A stretch of 15,208 bases of DNA from Syntrophaceae bacterium. GTDB taxonomy: Bacteria; Desulfobacterota; Syntrophia; Syntrophales; UBA2210. A program made the translations under genes and the position numbers. This document shows positions 1 through 6,601 of the stretch, in pieces. Where the stretch lies: contig JAUXBI010000009.1 in the NCBI GenBank assembly GCA_030619435.1, forward strand, positions 1 through 15,208. Direction: 5' to 3'. Every line of letters starts with the position of its first letter. Position 1 is the stretch's first letter. Below the pieces are notes generated by a model. That model worked only from the letters and a program-made list of their open reading frames with translations, was not told where the DNA came from and made no database searches.

Positions 1-467
1 GGGACGTGGGAGAGATCGATGATGAGGGCTATCTCAAGATAACGGACAGGCTGAAAGACCTTATCATCACGGCGGGAGGCAAGAATATCGCACCTCAGTA
101 TATAGAAAACCAGCTGAAATTCTCTCCCTATATCAACGATGCGATAGTAATAGGAGATAAGAGAAAGTATCTGACGGCCATAATCGTGATAGACGAGGAA
201 AACGTCGTGAAGTTCGCCCAGAATGCAAAGGTTCAGTTCACCACATTCGCGACACTTACAAAGACGGAAGAAGTTACGGATCTCATACAGCAGGAGATCA
301 GCAAAGTGAACAGTCAGATGGCCAAGGTGGAGAATATCAGAAAATTCAAGATCCTGGATAAGAAACTTTATACTGAAGACGGTGAAGTGACCCCCACCAT
401 GAAGGTCAAGAGAAAGTCGATAAACGAACAGTTTTCCGACCTTATAGAATCAATGTACAAAGAGTAA
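1..467 (+). CDS. Long-chain acyl-CoA synthetase (AMP-forming), C-terminal part, truncated by window edge
   Basis: This is the C-terminal domain of an AMP-forming long-chain fatty acid-CoA ligase, which activates fatty acids with ATP and CoA for beta-oxidation or lipid synthesis. The frame is open from base 3 and reads GDVGEID...YLKITDRLKDLI, matching the family's hinge motif (TGDxGxxDxxGYLxITDRxKDLI) and the following ITAGGKNIAPQ segment. The conserved lysine near the end (MKVKRK) fits the C-terminal lobe. The GTG at base 6 is an internal valine, not a start, because homology continues upstream to the window edge. The stop at 465-467 is only 4 bp from the convergent epmA stop, leaving no room for a separate terminator. 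Family assignment is firm; chain-length specificity cannot be judged. Confidence 0.9.
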   Translation, partial: DVGEIDDEGYLKITDRLKDLIITAGGKNIAPQYIENQLKFSPYINDAIVIGDKRKYLTAIIVIDEENVVKFAQNAKVQFTTFATLTKTEEVTDLIQQEISKVNSQMAKVENIRKFKILDKKLYTEDGEVTPTMKVKRKSINEQFSDLIESMYKE

Positions 468-471
468 CAGA

Positions 472-1425
472 TTACAGCTCTTCAGGTGTAAACGTCACCA
501 CGTCGTCTATTGATGCACTGTCAGTGAAGATCATTGCCAGCCGGTCAACACCCAGGGCAGTCCCCGAAGATTCAGGCATATTGGCCAGTTCCGATAAAAA
601 CTTTTCGGGCATGGGATAGGGCGCCTTGCCTGATTCACGGCGGTTTTTTCGTTCCTCTTCAAAACGCGCCCTCTGCTCCGCCACGTCGGTCAGTTCCGAG
701 AACGCGTTGGCCAGTTCAAGTCCACCCATATACAGCTCAAACCGCTCCGCCACTTGGGGATCCGTTTTTTTCACCCTCGCGAGTGCACCCAGAACGACAG
801 GGTAATCGTACAGGAATAAGGGTCTTTTTGTTCCGACGAGTCGGGGTTCGATCTCGCTTACCATGATTTCGTCAAAGAGATCGTTTTGCAGCGCCTTTTT
901 CATTGACACAGGGGAATAACGTTTGAAGGCATTTTTTACAGAAATTCTCTCCCACGGCGTCTGTATATCGATCTCTCTTCCACGATAATTGATCTTTCCC
1001 TCATGGCCGAGACTGCGCGCGACATGGATAATAAGCTCTTCGCATTCTTCCATCATCCGGCGGTAGTCAATGCCGCTTTTGTACCATTCGAGGAGTGTAA
1101 ATTCCGGGATGTGGAGTGACCCTCTTTCTCCACCGCGGAAACATTTGGTAACTTGAAATATTCGTGGATATCCGGCGGCCAGCAATCGTTTCATGCACAG
1201 CTCGGGTGATGTGTGAAGGTACCAGCCGTCCGAGGGAATGGCATCGATGTGGCATTCCGGAGCGGGGCCGGGAATTCTCGAGGGTGTTTCCACTTCCAGA
1301 TAATCTCTGTCTATGAAGAATCTGCGTATCGCCCGGATCATAGCAGCACGGATGTGAAGGGCGTCTCTTTTTCGCGCAAGGTTCCAGGTTTCTTCCATTA
1401 TTTGTAACCGCTTGTCATTATTCAA
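472..1425 (-). CDS. epmA: Elongation factor P--beta-lysine ligase EpmA (PoxA/GenX)
   Basis: EpmA is a lysyl-tRNA synthetase-like enzyme without an anticodon domain. In known systems it activates (R)-beta-lysine with ATP and attaches it to a conserved lysine of elongation factor P, which then relieves ribosome stalling at polyproline. The 317-residue product has only the class II catalytic core. Motif 2 is KCFRGGERG near residues 94-102, followed by HIPEFTLLEWY, a PoxA hallmark. Motif 3 is GTALGVDRLAM at 288-298. The longest frame starts at TTG (1425), but an in-frame ATG at 1398 (MEETWNLA) aligns better with the usual family N-terminus and may be the real start; neither has a strong ribosome site. 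It lies 44 bp downstream of efp, its substrate, so co-transcription is likely. The aminomutase EpmB, which makes beta-lysine in E. coli, is not in the window. Confidence 0.93.
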   Translation of the reverse strand: MNNDKRLQIMEETWNLARKRDALHIRAAMIRAIRRFFIDRDYLEVETPSRIPGPAPECHIDAIPSDGWYLHTSPELCMKRLLAAGYPRIFQVTKCFRGGERGSLHIPEFTLLEWYKSGIDYRRMMEECEELIIHVARSLGHEGKINYRGREIDIQTPWERISVKNAFKRYSPVSMKKALQNDLFDEIMVSEIEPRLVGTKRPLFLYDYPVVLGALARVKKTDPQVAERFELYMGGLELANAFSELTDVAEQRARFEEERKNRRESGKAPYPMPEKFLSELANMPESSGTALGVDRLAMIFTDSASIDDVVTFTPEEL

Positions 1426-1465
1426 CAGTGAACCGATAACTGTAAACCGTGAACCGTGAACCGTT
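1424..1465. repeat. Seven-base tandem repeat filling the efp-epmA gap
   Basis: Six consecutive seven-base units with consensus AACCGTG (plus strand) run from 1424 to 1465. Units 4 and 5 are identical; the others differ by one to three bases. The array fills almost the whole 44-bp gap between the efp stop (1470-1472) and the longest epmA frame, and touches the TTG candidate start at 1423-1425. The period-seven structure is seen directly; any function (RNA folding, copy-number variation, intergenic repeat family) is unknown. Confidence 0.75.
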
Positions 1466-1469
1466 ACTA

Positions 1470-2033
1470 TTATTCTTTGACGCGGGTAAGATACTCGCCG
1501 GTACGCGTGTCTATTCTTATTTTCTCCCCTTCTTCGACAAAGGGAGACGCCTGAAGTGCATAGCCCGTTTCCACTTCAACCGGTTTAGTCCTTCCCGTAA
1601 CGGAATCCCCCTTCGCCCAGGGTTCCGCTTTGGTGACTGTAAGGTCTACGAAATTAGGGAGCGTTACTCCGAGCGGTTTCTCTCCGAAAAAAAGGATTTC
1701 CACGTCCAGATTATCCGACATGTAGTTTTTCGCATCCCCCAGCTGGTCTTCTGTCAGGTAGATCTGTTCGTATGTCTCCGTGTCCATGAAACAGTACTGG
1801 TCATCCTCCTCGTAGAGGTACTGCATCTTTTTTTCCCGGAGATTGGCGGGTTCGAAGGTTTCCACGGCACGGAAAGTGCGCTCAAACTGGGTTCCATTGA
1901 TCATGTTCTTGAGTTTGCATCGATAGAGAGACTGTCCCTTGCCGGGTTTTGAAAATGTGAACTCAACTATCACGTAAGGATCACCGTCGATCTGGATCTT
2001 CAGGTTTTTTCTCAAATCGCTTGCATTGTACAT
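1470..2033 (-). CDS. efp: Translation elongation factor P
   Basis: EF-P enters the ribosomal E site and promotes peptide bond formation at consecutive prolines. The 187-residue length matches the three-domain bacterial protein. The KOW-like N-terminal domain carries the loop KPGKGQ at 29-34; Lys32 aligns with E. coli Lys34, the residue modified by EpmA. The C-terminal OB domains contain the family signature around TLPNFVDLTV and end with the typical DTRTGEYLTRVKE. The ATG at 2031-2033 has a clear AGGAG site (2040-2044 on the complement) six bases upstream. Lysine rather than arginine in the loop, together with adjacent epmA, points to beta-lysylation rather than rhamnosylation. A sigma-70-like promoter is visible just upstream. 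Confidence 0.96.
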   Translation of the reverse strand: MYNASDLRKNLKIQIDGDPYVIVEFTFSKPGKGQSLYRCKLKNMINGTQFERTFRAVETFEPANLREKKMQYLYEEDDQYCFMDTETYEQIYLTEDQLGDAKNYMSDNLDVEILFFGEKPLGVTLPNFVDLTVTKAEPWAKGDSVTGRTKPVEVETGYALQASPFVEEGEKIRIDTRTGEYLTRVKE

Positions 2034-2073
2034 GTCTTGCTCCTGTGTTTTTACGAATTTCAGCGAGATTGTC

Positions 2074-2102
2074 CTTCTAATCTATTTGTATGGATATGTC
2101 AA
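2074..2102 (-). promoter_or_regulatory. Putative sigma-70 promoter of efp-epmA
   Basis: On the minus strand a perfect TTGACA (plus-strand 2097-2102) is followed after 17 bp by TAGAAG (2074-2079), which matches the -10 consensus at four of six positions. It lies about 40 bp upstream of the efp start and has optimal spacing. Assigned by pattern only. Confidence 0.45.
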
Positions 2103-2138
2103 AAAATTGTTGAATTTTTCTATGGTGGAGGTTTGAGA

Positions 2139-2345
2139 ATGGATTACATCCCGGCTCCCCTGAGCACTATCTCCGATAGTGGTAATTCTTGCCAGTGCCT
2201 TTCAGGTGCCTGCCTGACTATGGATCTCAGACATTTTGCGAATGTAAGATCAATCTTGGGATTTACCTGTCTCCCGTCATTCCCTTCTCTTGCCATATTT
2301 ACCTTGAAATTTATGGTTATTTGCTTTAGGTGTTCCGAATACTAA
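2139..2345 (+). CDS. Possible small ORF upstream of the enoyl-CoA hydratase gene
   Basis: An ATG at 2139 is preceded by a strong ribosome site (GGAGG, seven bases away) and opens a 68-codon frame ending at 2345, 16 bp before the next gene. The product (MDYIPAPLSTISDSG...) contains five cysteines and a hydrophobic C-terminal half but resembles no family I recognise. It might be a leader peptide, a decayed gene remnant or a chance frame. The ribosome site and operon-like spacing are seen in the sequence; expression is inference. Otherwise the 2034-2361 gap holds only the efp promoter and the ribosome site of the downstream gene. Confidence 0.25.
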   Translation: MDYIPAPLSTISDSGNSCQCLSGACLTMDLRHFANVRSILGFTCLPSFPSLAIFTLKFMVICFRCSEY

Positions 2346-2361
2346 ATATCTGGAGGTCAAC

Positions 2362-3159
2362 ATGGGTGTAGAATTCAAGATAGAAGGTCACATTGCGAAG
2401 GTGGGGCTGAACATACCTGAAACGAAGAATGCTCTCAGTCCCGATGCACTGCTCGATTTATCCAGAATATGGGACGAATGCCAAGAGAACAATGATGTCA
2501 GGGTTGTGATTCTTTATTCTGTTCTGCCCGATATTTTCTGTTCCGGTATGGACCTGAAAACTGCGATACCGATACTCACCGCCTCACGCAAACCGGCAAC
2601 GGAAGCGGAAAGGTGGTTGCTGACGGAGGAAGATCCCGTAGGGAAGGCAATGCTGAAATACCGGGAACTGGACAGACCCGTAATTGCTGCGGTACACGGG
2701 TACTGCCTTACCGGTGGATTTGAGATGACAATGGGTTGCGATCTACGCGTCGCGTCTGAGGATGCAATCTTCCAGATGCGGGAACCCACCCTTGGGATAA
2801 TGCCTGTCGGAGGTTCAAATGTTTTTCTTCCGATGCAGGTGGGAAGGGCTCGTGCCATGGAAATACTTTTGACAGGTAACAATTTTTCCTCTGCCACATT
2901 ATACGATTGGGGGTTTTTAAACAGGGTCGTCCCCAGGGAAAAACTTATGGATGAAGCCATTGTCTTTGCCGAAAGGATAGCCGGCAACGGTCCCGATTCG
3001 GTAAGGGGGATGGTCAGACTGGCAAACCTAATAAAAGGCGAATCCTTTAAAAATGCGATGAAAAAGGAAATGGAAACAGGGATGCCGGTTTTCATGAGTG
3101 AACAGGCCCTCGAAGGTGTACGTGCCCAGAGGGAGCGGAGAAAACCGGATTTTAAATAG
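2362..3159 (+). CDS. Enoyl-CoA hydratase/isomerase (crotonase) family protein
   Basis: This 265-residue crotonase-fold protein probably hydrates or isomerises an enoyl-CoA in beta-oxidation or a related acyl-CoA pathway. The first oxyanion-hole segment is FCSGMDLK (59-66) and the second is HGYCLTGGFEM (112-122). Both glutamates used by classical hydratases are present: Glu121, aligned with rat Glu144, and Glu141 in REPTLG, aligned with rat Glu164. True hydratase activity is therefore plausible, though crotonase substrates cannot be read from sequence. The ATG is preceded by GGAGG five bases away. It is convergent with dnaJ, with an 18-bp perfect palindrome in the gap. The exact substrate is unknown, and its link to the acyl-CoA synthetase at the window start is only thematic. 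Confidence 0.88.
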   Translation: MGVEFKIEGHIAKVGLNIPETKNALSPDALLDLSRIWDECQENNDVRVVILYSVLPDIFCSGMDLKTAIPILTASRKPATEAERWLLTEEDPVGKAMLKYRELDRPVIAAVHGYCLTGGFEMTMGCDLRVASEDAIFQMREPTLGIMPVGGSNVFLPMQVGRARAMEILLTGNNFSSATLYDWGFLNRVVPREKLMDEAIVFAERIAGNGPDSVRGMVRLANLIKGESFKNAMKKEMETGMPVFMSEQALEGVRAQRERRKPDFK

Positions 3160-3161
3160 AA

Positions 3162-3179
3162 TCTGTACGATCGTACAGA
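3162..3179. repeat. 18-bp perfect palindrome between convergent genes
   Basis: TCTGTACGA followed directly by its reverse complement TCGTACAGA forms an uninterrupted 18-bp palindrome three bases after the enoyl-CoA hydratase stop and about 50 bp from the dnaJ stop. It has no loop spacer and no convincing T-run, so it looks more like a dimeric-protein site than a standard intrinsic terminator, although a cruciform or bidirectional terminator role is possible. Confidence 0.5.
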
Positions 3180-3231
3180 CGCTTTTGCATTGTTTCAGCG
3201 GTGTTTCAGTATCAAAGAGAAGCTTTGCCGA

Positions 3232-4290
3232 TCATAGCTCACCGCGCAGTTCGGCAAATTCTTTGAGCAGTTTTTCCTCTTTCCTGCTCAAGCCTGTCGG
3301 TATCTCTACTGCGACCTGAACAAGTTGATCGCCTCTTCCGAATCCTCTGAGATGAGGGATTCCCTTGCCTCTGAGTTTGAATACCTTACCGTGAGGAGTA
3401 TTCTTGGGTATTTTTATTCGTTCTTTGCCTTCCAGAGTGGGGGTCTCGATATTTCCGCCAAGCACGGCCATGCTCATGGGGATGGATATGCGGCACACTA
3501 TATTATTTGCATCTCTTTCAAAGATATCATGAGGTTCTATATATATAAAAACATAAAGATCTCCTCTGGGCCCACCGAATTCTCCCTCTTCACCTTCGCC
3601 GCGAAGCCTCAGACGCGAACCGGTTTCCACGCCCGGTGGTATCTTGATCTGTATGGATTTTCTTGCCTTTGATTTGCCCGTTCCCCGGCAGGCCTTACAG
3701 GGGTTTTCTATTATCCTGCCCGCGCCATGACATTGAGGACAGGCGGAACTGATGCTGAAAAAGCCGCTTGACTTCGTTACCTGTCCCATGCCACGGCAAG
3801 TCGGGCATACTGTCGGTTGTGTTCCGGGCACGCCGCCGCTGCCCCCGCATTCCCCGCACTTTTCAAATCTTTCTATCTCTATTTCCGGAGATGTTCCGAA
3901 TGCCGCGTCCATGAAAGAAATCTTCAGGTCATAGCGGAGATCGGAGCCCTGCCGGGCTGCCGTTCCTGATCTTTCCCTGCCGGGGCCGAATCCGAAGACG
4001 TCTTCAAATATGTCTCCAAAACTCGAAAAGATGTCCTCGAATCCCGAAAATCCCTGAAAACCGGTTCCCCTTAACCCCTCGTGTCCGTATCTGTCATAGA
4101 TTTCCCTCTTTTCCGGATTGGACAGAATCTCGTAAGCCTCGGCTGCTTCCTTGAATTTTTCCTCTGACTCTTTGTCCCCCGGATTCCTGTCAGGGTGATA
4201 TTTCAAAGCCATTTTTCTGTAGGATACTTTTATCTCTTCACTTACAGCGGTTCTGTCTACACCAAGGATTGAGTAATAGTCATTCTTCAT
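3232..4290 (-). CDS. dnaJ: Chaperone protein DnaJ (class I J-domain co-chaperone)
   Basis: DnaJ delivers unfolded proteins to DnaK and stimulates its ATPase. The 352-residue product has the full class I order. The J domain has the HPD motif at 32-34. A Gly/Phe-rich linker follows at about 73-105. Four CXXCXGXG zinc repeats have Cys pairs at 145/148, 162/165, 184/187 and 198/201. A substrate-binding C-terminal domain follows, containing [19 protein letters not shown]. It is slightly shorter than E. coli DnaJ, mainly in the linker and tail. The ATG at 4290 has only a distant AGGA-like ribosome site. dnaK and grpE are not adjacent; instead it lies 131 bp downstream of purC, so it may have its own promoter in that gap. 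Confidence 0.95.
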   Translation of the reverse strand: MKNDYYSILGVDRTAVSEEIKVSYRKMALKYHPDRNPGDKESEEKFKEAAEAYEILSNPEKREIYDRYGHEGLRGTGFQGFSGFEDIFSSFGDIFEDVFGFGPGRERSGTAARQGSDLRYDLKISFMDAAFGTSPEIEIERFEKCGECGGSGGVPGTQPTVCPTCRGMGQVTKSSGFFSISSACPQCHGAGRIIENPCKACRGTGKSKARKSIQIKIPPGVETGSRLRLRGEGEEGEFGGPRGDLYVFIYIEPHDIFERDANNIVCRISIPMSMAVLGGNIETPTLEGKERIKIPKNTPHGKVFKLRGKGIPHLRGFGRGDQLVQVAVEIPTGLSRKEEKLLKEFAELRGEL

Positions 4291-4308
4291 ATTTTATTTT
4301 ATGGAGTC

Positions 4309-4400
4309 CTGTTCGATAAGTAGATTTGCTGTTCGTAAGATCATGACATTAAATATACGAACGGCGAGCCTAAGGTAATGACTGCCCGCCGGCATGTCAA
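4309..4400. promoter_or_regulatory. Repeat-containing region upstream of dnaJ
   Basis: The purC-dnaJ gap contains two direct copies of CTGTTCG(A)TAAG (4309-4320 and 4329-4339). The second starts an inverted pair GTTCGTA (4331-4337) and TACGAAC (4356-4362) separated by 18 bp. On the minus strand a TTGACA (4395-4400) lies 17 bp from a weak TACCTT, and TATATT (4352-4357) is another possible -10. It does not match the CIRCE heat-shock operator. A promoter with operator is plausible but unproven. Confidence 0.3.
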
Positions 4401-4421
4401 GCAAGACGGCTTTGTAAAATC

Positions 4422-5306
4422 TCATCCTACGATACGCCTGAGAGCCTCTGTATATTTTTCCATCGTTTCGGCTATAACATGCTTTGGCAGTTGGGGGGCG
4501 GGAGGGTTTTTGTCCCATTTTATTGAGAGGAGATAGTCTCTCAGGAATTGCTTGTCAAAACTCTTCTGAGGTCTGCCTTCCTCAAAATCATCTACAGGCC
4601 AGAATCTTGATGAATCGGGCGTCAGGAGTTCATCTATCAGTATCAATTCACCTTCGACTGTTCCAAATTCCATCTTGGTGTCGGCAATGATGATTCCACC
4701 CTTTCCGGCAATCTTAAGGGCCCTGTTGTAAATTTTCATACTGATGTCGATGATCCTGTCCGTCATATCACGGCCAATCAAATTTTCCATCTCCCCCTTT
4801 GTCATGGGGGCATCGTGCTGTCCCTCCTCGGCCTTGGTTGACGGTGTGAAGATAGCTTCCGGAAACTTTGCAGATTCTTTCAGACCTCCGGGAAGACGCA
4901 CCCCTGAAACGGTCCCTTCCCTGCAGTAATCCTTCCATCCCGAGCCGCTGAGATATCCCCGTACAATACATTCCACCGGCAGGGCGGCAGCTTTTTTGAC
5001 CAGCATGCTTCTTCCCTGCAGTATGTCTTTATAGGCAGAGCATTCTTCGGGAAATTCATTAACGTCCGTTGAGATCAGATGGTTTGCTATAATGTCTTCC
5101 ATCTTGTTGAACCAGAAGGCAGACATGCGTGTTAGAACTTTGCCCTTCTCAGGCACAGGATCGGCCATAATGACATCAAAGGCGGATATTCTGTCCGTTG
5201 CGACGATAAGGAGGCTATCTCCCACTTCATATACATCCCTTACCTTTCCTCTGCTGAAGAGCTTCAGTCCTTCAAGGTTTGTCTTTATCAAGGCATTATT
5301 ATCCAC
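4422..5306 (-). CDS. purC: Phosphoribosylaminoimidazole-succinocarboxamide synthase (SAICAR synthase)
   Basis: PurC joins aspartate to CAIR with ATP in de novo purine synthesis. At 294 residues it is the longer, yeast Ade1-like form rather than the roughly 240-residue E. coli form. Family markers are SRGKVRDVY near the N-terminus (ATP-binding lobe), DRISAFDV, the signature VECIVRGYLSGSGW, PSTKAEEGQHD, and the second signature IADTKMEFG. The start is GTG at 5306 with a GGAGA ribosome site eight bases upstream. It begins 16 bp after the stop of the metallo-hydrolase gene, so the two are probably co-transcribed. No other purine gene is in the window. Confidence 0.96.
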   Translation of the reverse strand: MDNNALIKTNLEGLKLFSRGKVRDVYEVGDSLLIVATDRISAFDVIMADPVPEKGKVLTRMSAFWFNKMEDIIANHLISTDVNEFPEECSAYKDILQGRSMLVKKAAALPVECIVRGYLSGSGWKDYCREGTVSGVRLPGGLKESAKFPEAIFTPSTKAEEGQHDAPMTKGEMENLIGRDMTDRIIDISMKIYNRALKIAGKGGIIIADTKMEFGTVEGELILIDELLTPDSSRFWPVDDFEEGRPQKSFDKQFLRDYLLSIKWDKNPPAPQLPKHVIAETMEKYTEALRRIVG

Positions 5307-5322
5307 AGGTAATTCTCCTTTT

Positions 5323-5952
5323 TTATCTCAGAAACGGGTTGTTTTCCCTTTCATTTTTTATGGTGGAGGTTGGCATCCTTCCGTAGTTGTGTCCCGGTAA
5401 TACAACGGTATCATCAGGAAGGGTCATCAGTTTGTTCATGATCGATTCATGCATGATCTCCCACGATCCACCGGGAAGGTCTGTTCTTCCAAGAGCCTCT
5501 ACAAACAGGGTGTCGCCGGTGAAGACGTACCCGGGCGTATAGAGAGCCATGCCGCCTGGCGAGTGACCGGGAGTATGTATGACTTTCAGTCCGATCTTTC
5601 CAACTGTAATGAGGTCACCATCCTGCACGGTAATGTCTGCCGGAGGAGAGGGCTTGGCGCGGAACATGCGGAGTACCATGGAAGGGGTGGAAACGAGCAT
5701 GTCGGCGTCATCCTTGTGAATGATAATATCCGCTCCCGTCCGGTCCTTCATGTCGGCGTTGCCGGAGATATGATCAACGTGTCCGTGGGTGTTGACGATA
5801 TATTTGATGGTTATGCCATTGCCGTCGGCCTCTGATATTATGCGTTCAGTCTCCGCGGCGGGATCGATAACCAATCCTTCCCCACTTTCTCTGTCAGCCA
5901 CTATATAGGCGAACACCGCCATATGGCCTACCTGCATCTGTTTCAGAAACAC
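5323..5952 (-). CDS. Metallo-beta-lactamase-fold hydrolase (glyoxalase II-like)
   Basis: A 209-residue cytosolic MBL-fold hydrolase with all metal-site motifs: THGHVDH (His56, His58, Asp60, His61), PGHSPGG (His130), FTGDTLF (Asp147) and LPGHNYG (His188). This is the dinuclear metal set of glyoxalase II-like thioester hydrolases, but it lacks the long C-terminal substrate domain of classical GloB, so the substrate is undetermined. Persulfide dioxygenase-type activity is a less likely alternative. The start is GTG at 5952; AGGAGG lies about 10 bases upstream. It is first in the operon with purC, and a candidate promoter lies at 5988-6014. Confidence 0.85.
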   Translation of the reverse strand: MFLKQMQVGHMAVFAYIVADRESGEGLVIDPAAETERIISEADGNGITIKYIVNTHGHVDHISGNADMKDRTGADIIIHKDDADMLVSTPSMVLRMFRAKPSPPADITVQDGDLITVGKIGLKVIHTPGHSPGGMALYTPGYVFTGDTLFVEALGRTDLPGGSWEIMHESIMNKLMTLPDDTVVLPGHNYGRMPTSTIKNERENNPFLR

Positions 5953-5987
5953 TTGTATCCATCCTCCTGAATATTTTAAGAGTCTCT

Positions 5988-6014
5988 GCTATATTTTTTT
6001 TGATTTAAAGTCAA
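5988..6014 (-). promoter_or_regulatory. Putative promoter of the MBL hydrolase-purC operon
   Basis: On the minus strand TTGACT (6009-6014) precedes an A-rich spacer and TATAGC (5988-5993). The 15-bp spacing is short; shifting the -10 to TAGCAG gives 17 bp with a poorer match. It lies about 40 bp upstream of the ribosome site. Confidence 0.35.
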
Positions 6015-6074
6015 CCTATTTCGGGTGTTCGCGGGTGCGAGTTGGGCGTGCATCTGGAATGCGGTTCTGTCGCA

Positions 6075-6440
6075 TCAGGTGAAAGATCCGTCGGCGTGAA
6101 ATGTTATCACTTGTCCTCCTATATTGTGTTCACATCTGATAGTCAGGTTTGCGGGAGAACGGTCGGTGAGAGTGACATCAACGTTGCCTGATTGTTTAAA
6201 GCCATAGTCTTCCAGACCGGCTATTGTGGCCGGAGCTCAAGCGCTACATGGATTATCAAGGAAATAGAGAACGGCGGCTTTGTACGCGCTTTCCCCGACC
6301 GATATGCATTCAGCCCTGTATGCACTGTTTCTATAGGCATTAAACTGTGGAATAGCAATAGCTGCCAGTATGCCGATGATGGCGATCACTATCATAAGTT
6401 CTACCAACGTAAAACCGCAGTCTGTTTTTCTGTCTGACAT
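6075..6440 (-). CDS. Type IV pilin-like protein with an in-frame TGA at codon 68 (candidate selenocysteine, or interrupted)
   Basis: The N-terminus has a nine-residue leader ending in Gly, then [18 protein letters not shown], the class III prepilin signal and hydrophobic helix with the invariant Glu at mature position 5. The frame ATG 6440 to TGA 6237 gives 67 residues. Beyond that TGA the same frame stays open for 53 codons (to 6075) and reads pilin-like: [20 protein letters not shown], then two beta-strand-like stretches ending in [14 protein letters not shown]. The full 121-residue frame is normal pilin length. The TGA sits in Cys65-Ser-Ala-UGA, a CXXU pattern. A ribosome site (AGGAAAGG) and a strong sigma-54 promoter lie upstream, arguing that the gene is live. 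Selenocysteine insertion, a natural short pilin ending at 6237, and a nonsense mutation or sequencing error are all possible. No pilus assembly genes are in the window. Confidence 0.6.
6200..6222 (-). other. Possible bacterial SECIS-like hairpin downstream of the pilin TGA
   Basis: Counting from the base after the TGA, nt 20-23 (GTCT) pair with nt 27-30 (AGAC) around a GGA apical loop at nt 24-26. An outer stem, nt 15-19 with 33-37, is separated by a two-base bulge. The distance to the loop and the G at its first position agree with the general bacterial SECIS pattern as I recall it. A competing CCGGC/GCCGG hairpin (plus-strand 6217-6221 with 6229-6233) shares the 5' strand and may be more stable, so the fold is uncertain. 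Confidence 0.3.
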
Positions 6441-6487
6441 TTCGTTTGCCTTTCCTGGTTATTCAGACAAATTATACTTAGGAATTT

Positions 6488-6503
6488 AGCAATTTACATG
6501 CCA
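6488..6503 (-). promoter_or_regulatory. Sigma-54 (RpoN) promoter of the pilin gene
   Basis: The minus strand reads TGGCAT, five bases, TTGCT, against the consensus TGGCAC-N5-TTGCW. The invariant GG (6501-6502) and GC (6489-6490) are exactly 10 bp apart. A start site near 6477 would give a leader of roughly 37 nt before the ATG at 6440. RpoN control is established for pilA in Pseudomonas and Geobacter. Confidence 0.65.
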
Positions 6504-6601
6504 ATCTATTTCTTCGATTGTTGTTGTCTACAATGCCTGCAATTGGTGTATTATCCGGTGCGTTTTTCAGTATGCCCGTTCACGTAGAAATCTGTGGTAT
6601 T

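Noticed and set aside
1449..1952. 167-codon plus-strand frame over efp
   Set aside because: It starts in the heptamer repeat and overlaps efp entirely; efp is unmistakable on the other strand.
2514..3095. 193-codon open frame antisense to the enoyl-CoA hydratase gene
   Set aside because: The plus-strand frame has clear crotonase motifs and catalytic glutamates; the antisense product is serine/proline-rich with no motif.
4294..4518. 74-codon minus-strand frame bridging purC and the dnaJ upstream region
   Set aside because: The first part is purC read in another frame and the rest is the repeat-containing spacer; no ribosome site.
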